Origin: Adenanthera pavonina
Taxonomy: Eukaryota; Streptophyta; Magnoliopsida; Fabales; Fabaceae
Length of the DNA: 64,000 nucleotides
Reading direction: 5' to 3'
Assembly (NCBI GenBank): GCA_026686845.1
Contig: JAIVEN010000013.1
Coordinates: 16,264,001-16,328,000, forward strand
Shown here: positions 61,995 through 64,000 of the stretch, piece after piece
How the letters are laid out: every line of letters begins with the position of its first letter
Numbering within the stretch: the stretch's first letter is position 1
Notes under the pieces: model-generated
What the model was told of the DNA's origin: nothing
Databases searched by the model: none
The model's input: the letters and a program-made list of their open reading frames with translations, nothing else
Position numbers and translations under genes: made by a program

Positions 61995-64000
61995 TATTAC
62001 ATCTTACATTTTAATACCTTTCCTATGTAAATTACTTGGTTTCAAACCATGAAAAAAATCTCTAAAAACTTGAACTAATTTAAAACTCAAACCTATCAAA
62101 AACTATTTCCATTCACCGTTTATCAAATTGCATAGCAAATTTTAAAAATTCATAACTAAATGTACTAAAAAAAATCATACAGTGAATTTCAGGAGAAAAA
62201 TATGAAACTGGAAATTTATCACTTAGATTCATGCAGTTTATTCGTTAAACTTTACTGTTTATTTCCTACTTCTAGTTTCTATCTAGATCCTAAGCCATAA
62301 ATTTGCCCAAGCATAACTTATAGTATACTTAACGAATTTGCATGTTCTTAGCATCATTGGAAAGCTCTATGTGTCTAGTTTCTAAAAGTAAGCCATTATA
62401 ACTTTCACGTGCCTACTGGTCAATATACTATCATCATCCTTCATTGGTCTAAAATAACTGCTATTGGAATAGTTTTGGGAAAACATTCATAACTTCTATT
62501 ATATAACTCCAAATGAGCAAAACTAATGCCAGATTGTCCACAGAACATAGCTCTAGTCATCAAACAAACATCAAAATTTTTAGAGTAATATTGGAATTTA
62601 TACAATAACCCAAAACAGATAGTATATACAAGCACAAACAGTCCCAGCAAAACAGTCTTGCCACCTCAATCATCAATGCCAATGTTCTTTCTTTTATTTT
62701 AACTTGGCCCTATCATTGGAAAACCATGGGGTTGAGGTTAGTGAATATCAATAATACACTTGAACATGTAATTACATGATTACAACACATTTAAACATAG
62801 AAAATATTGCATAATTTCATAAAACATCCATGTTGTCTAACAAAAAATCGGTTGCATAATGACTTAAAAATAGGACATCCTAGGCTTAGCCCTCATCAAT
62901 AAAACAGCCAACCAATCATCAAAGTAGTCACAACAACAACATGACAATAGTTTCATAGCATATAAACATGTATAACATCATTGTGCAATAACATAAAAAC
63001 AAATGCAAGATACTACCATGGAGCCTTAACTTCTTTAACTTCACTTTAACCTTGTCTTTCACTTACTTTGGTTTGCTTCCTTGAATTGTTTAGAGCCTAT
63101 AAACATCATAAAAAGCTCACTAAACAAAAAGCTATATGATTTGAACTCAAGTATGCATGTATGGTCCTAAAGTTTGACATTTTGCAACCTAGCTTTAATC
63201 ATGAATCCCTTGACCTTTCTTGACTATTTTGGACCCTAGGAACTCATTGGAACCATTGAATTCATCAAACTCCAACCCTAGGATCCACTTCTTGTCTTAG
63301 GCAAGACATGGCCTTAAGAAATCTAAAATTGGAAACTTCAATCTTTAACTCTACTAGCTACTTGCTTAAATAAACTCAAGAGAATAGAGAGAAGAAACTT
63401 ACCTCAATTTTGGAGCCTTGACCCTTGGCTTCTCCTTCTGCCTCCTTCCCTTCCTTTTCCTCTCTCTTAGCCTCATTCCCTTTCTCTCTCAACCTCACGT
63501 CCTCTCTCCTTAACCTTCCCAAAGCTTGATTTAAATGAGCAAAATTCAAGGGGATCTTGCCTTAATTATAGGCATTTGGAAGCAATTTGGACCATTGATT
63601 TTACTTTCAATCCAATCGATAAAGATTATTTCCCAATAGTTTATTTTGCCTCATGTAAATTTCCATTGTTACCCTGTGATATTTAAGCCTTTGTGAGAGA
63701 GAGATGAGAGAGAACATTTTGCCCTTCAATGCCCCTCAAATATTGGTTTTCAATAGGGAAGAGAGAGGTTTTACTAATTTGAAATTTTGCAGATTAATTT
63801 GGCTCCAGGTTGTGTTCTTTTATTTATATTTTATGTTATATCTTGTACTCTTTCTATGTACTTTATTTGTAGGGCCCACTATCTTTTTTTCTTTACTTTT
63901 TCATGTGGTGCTATTACTTTTTACTAGTTATCTTACTCGGTCAGAATTTACTATACACATGGGGCCTGCATATTGTTGTACTTGTACTTTTTCCCCTCCA
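61995..64000 (-). repeat. Gypsy LTR, minus strand, running off the window
   Basis: Minus strand shows the family landmarks: a purine-rich leader with GGTAAG (complement at 63398-63403), the small-ORF region decayed but with hydrophobic GLFVLVYTICFGLLYKF (about 62600), and an LTR end near 61995 (GATGTAATA, from GTGTTACA). The start lies beyond 64000. Confidence 0.7.

Overview
The window is repeat-dominated, AT-rich plant nuclear DNA, most likely from a eudicot. Reasons: initiator-Met-tRNA primer sites, Ty1/copia and Ty3/gypsy polyproteins of plant lineages, CACTA and hAT transposons, and captured plant exons (a lambda glutathione transferase, an exosome RRP42-like exon). I see no intact single-copy host gene, rRNA, tRNA or CRISPR. 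The species cannot be named from the sequence.

Layout. 1-11214: E1, a SIRE/Maximus-like copia element on the plus strand (5' LTR cut by the window edge, gag, pol, an extra third ORF, polypurine tract, complete 3' LTR). 11215-15312: old unique or decayed DNA with a plant-mobile-domain-like fragment, an inverted-repeat array and a small copia-type LTR. 15313-24780: minus-strand gypsy chromovirus G2 (3' LTR, then integrase C-terminus and chromodomain). Its LTR is split by E2, an internally deleted minus-strand relative of E1 with target duplication ATTCC. 24800-54768: plus-strand gypsy element G1, a stack of insertions. Its 5' LTR holds a gypsy solo LTR, which itself holds a copia solo LTR (target duplication ATATG). 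Its leader ORF is cut by CACTA-like C1 (duplication AAG), which contains copia element E3 on the minus strand, and again by a small TIR element with 11-bp direct repeats. Its gag is cut by C3, a 4.4-kb CACTA carrying host exons. Its pol is duplicated around an LTR fragment and cut by a solo LTR (duplication GATTG). 54769-64000: an inverted LTR composite, a hAT-like element with an 8-bp duplication, the LTR and leader of a Tat/Ogre-like gypsy split by another solo LTR, and a minus-strand gypsy LTR running off the edge.

How the parts work together. The autonomous units are the retrotransposons; all visible copies are broken, E3 least. Most in-frame stops are CAA/CAG to TAA/TAG or TGG to TGA/TAG, as expected from cytosine deamination in methylated repeats. 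The copia family carries arrays of a short palindrome-plus-GACGAA motif both in its LTRs and in the internal stretch before the third ORF. The gypsy family carries a short ORF inside its LTR, in register in three copies over 49 codons and recognisable in a fourth, with an Arg-rich start and a hydrophobic remainder. These two, and the exon-carrying CACTA, are the best candidates for something new.
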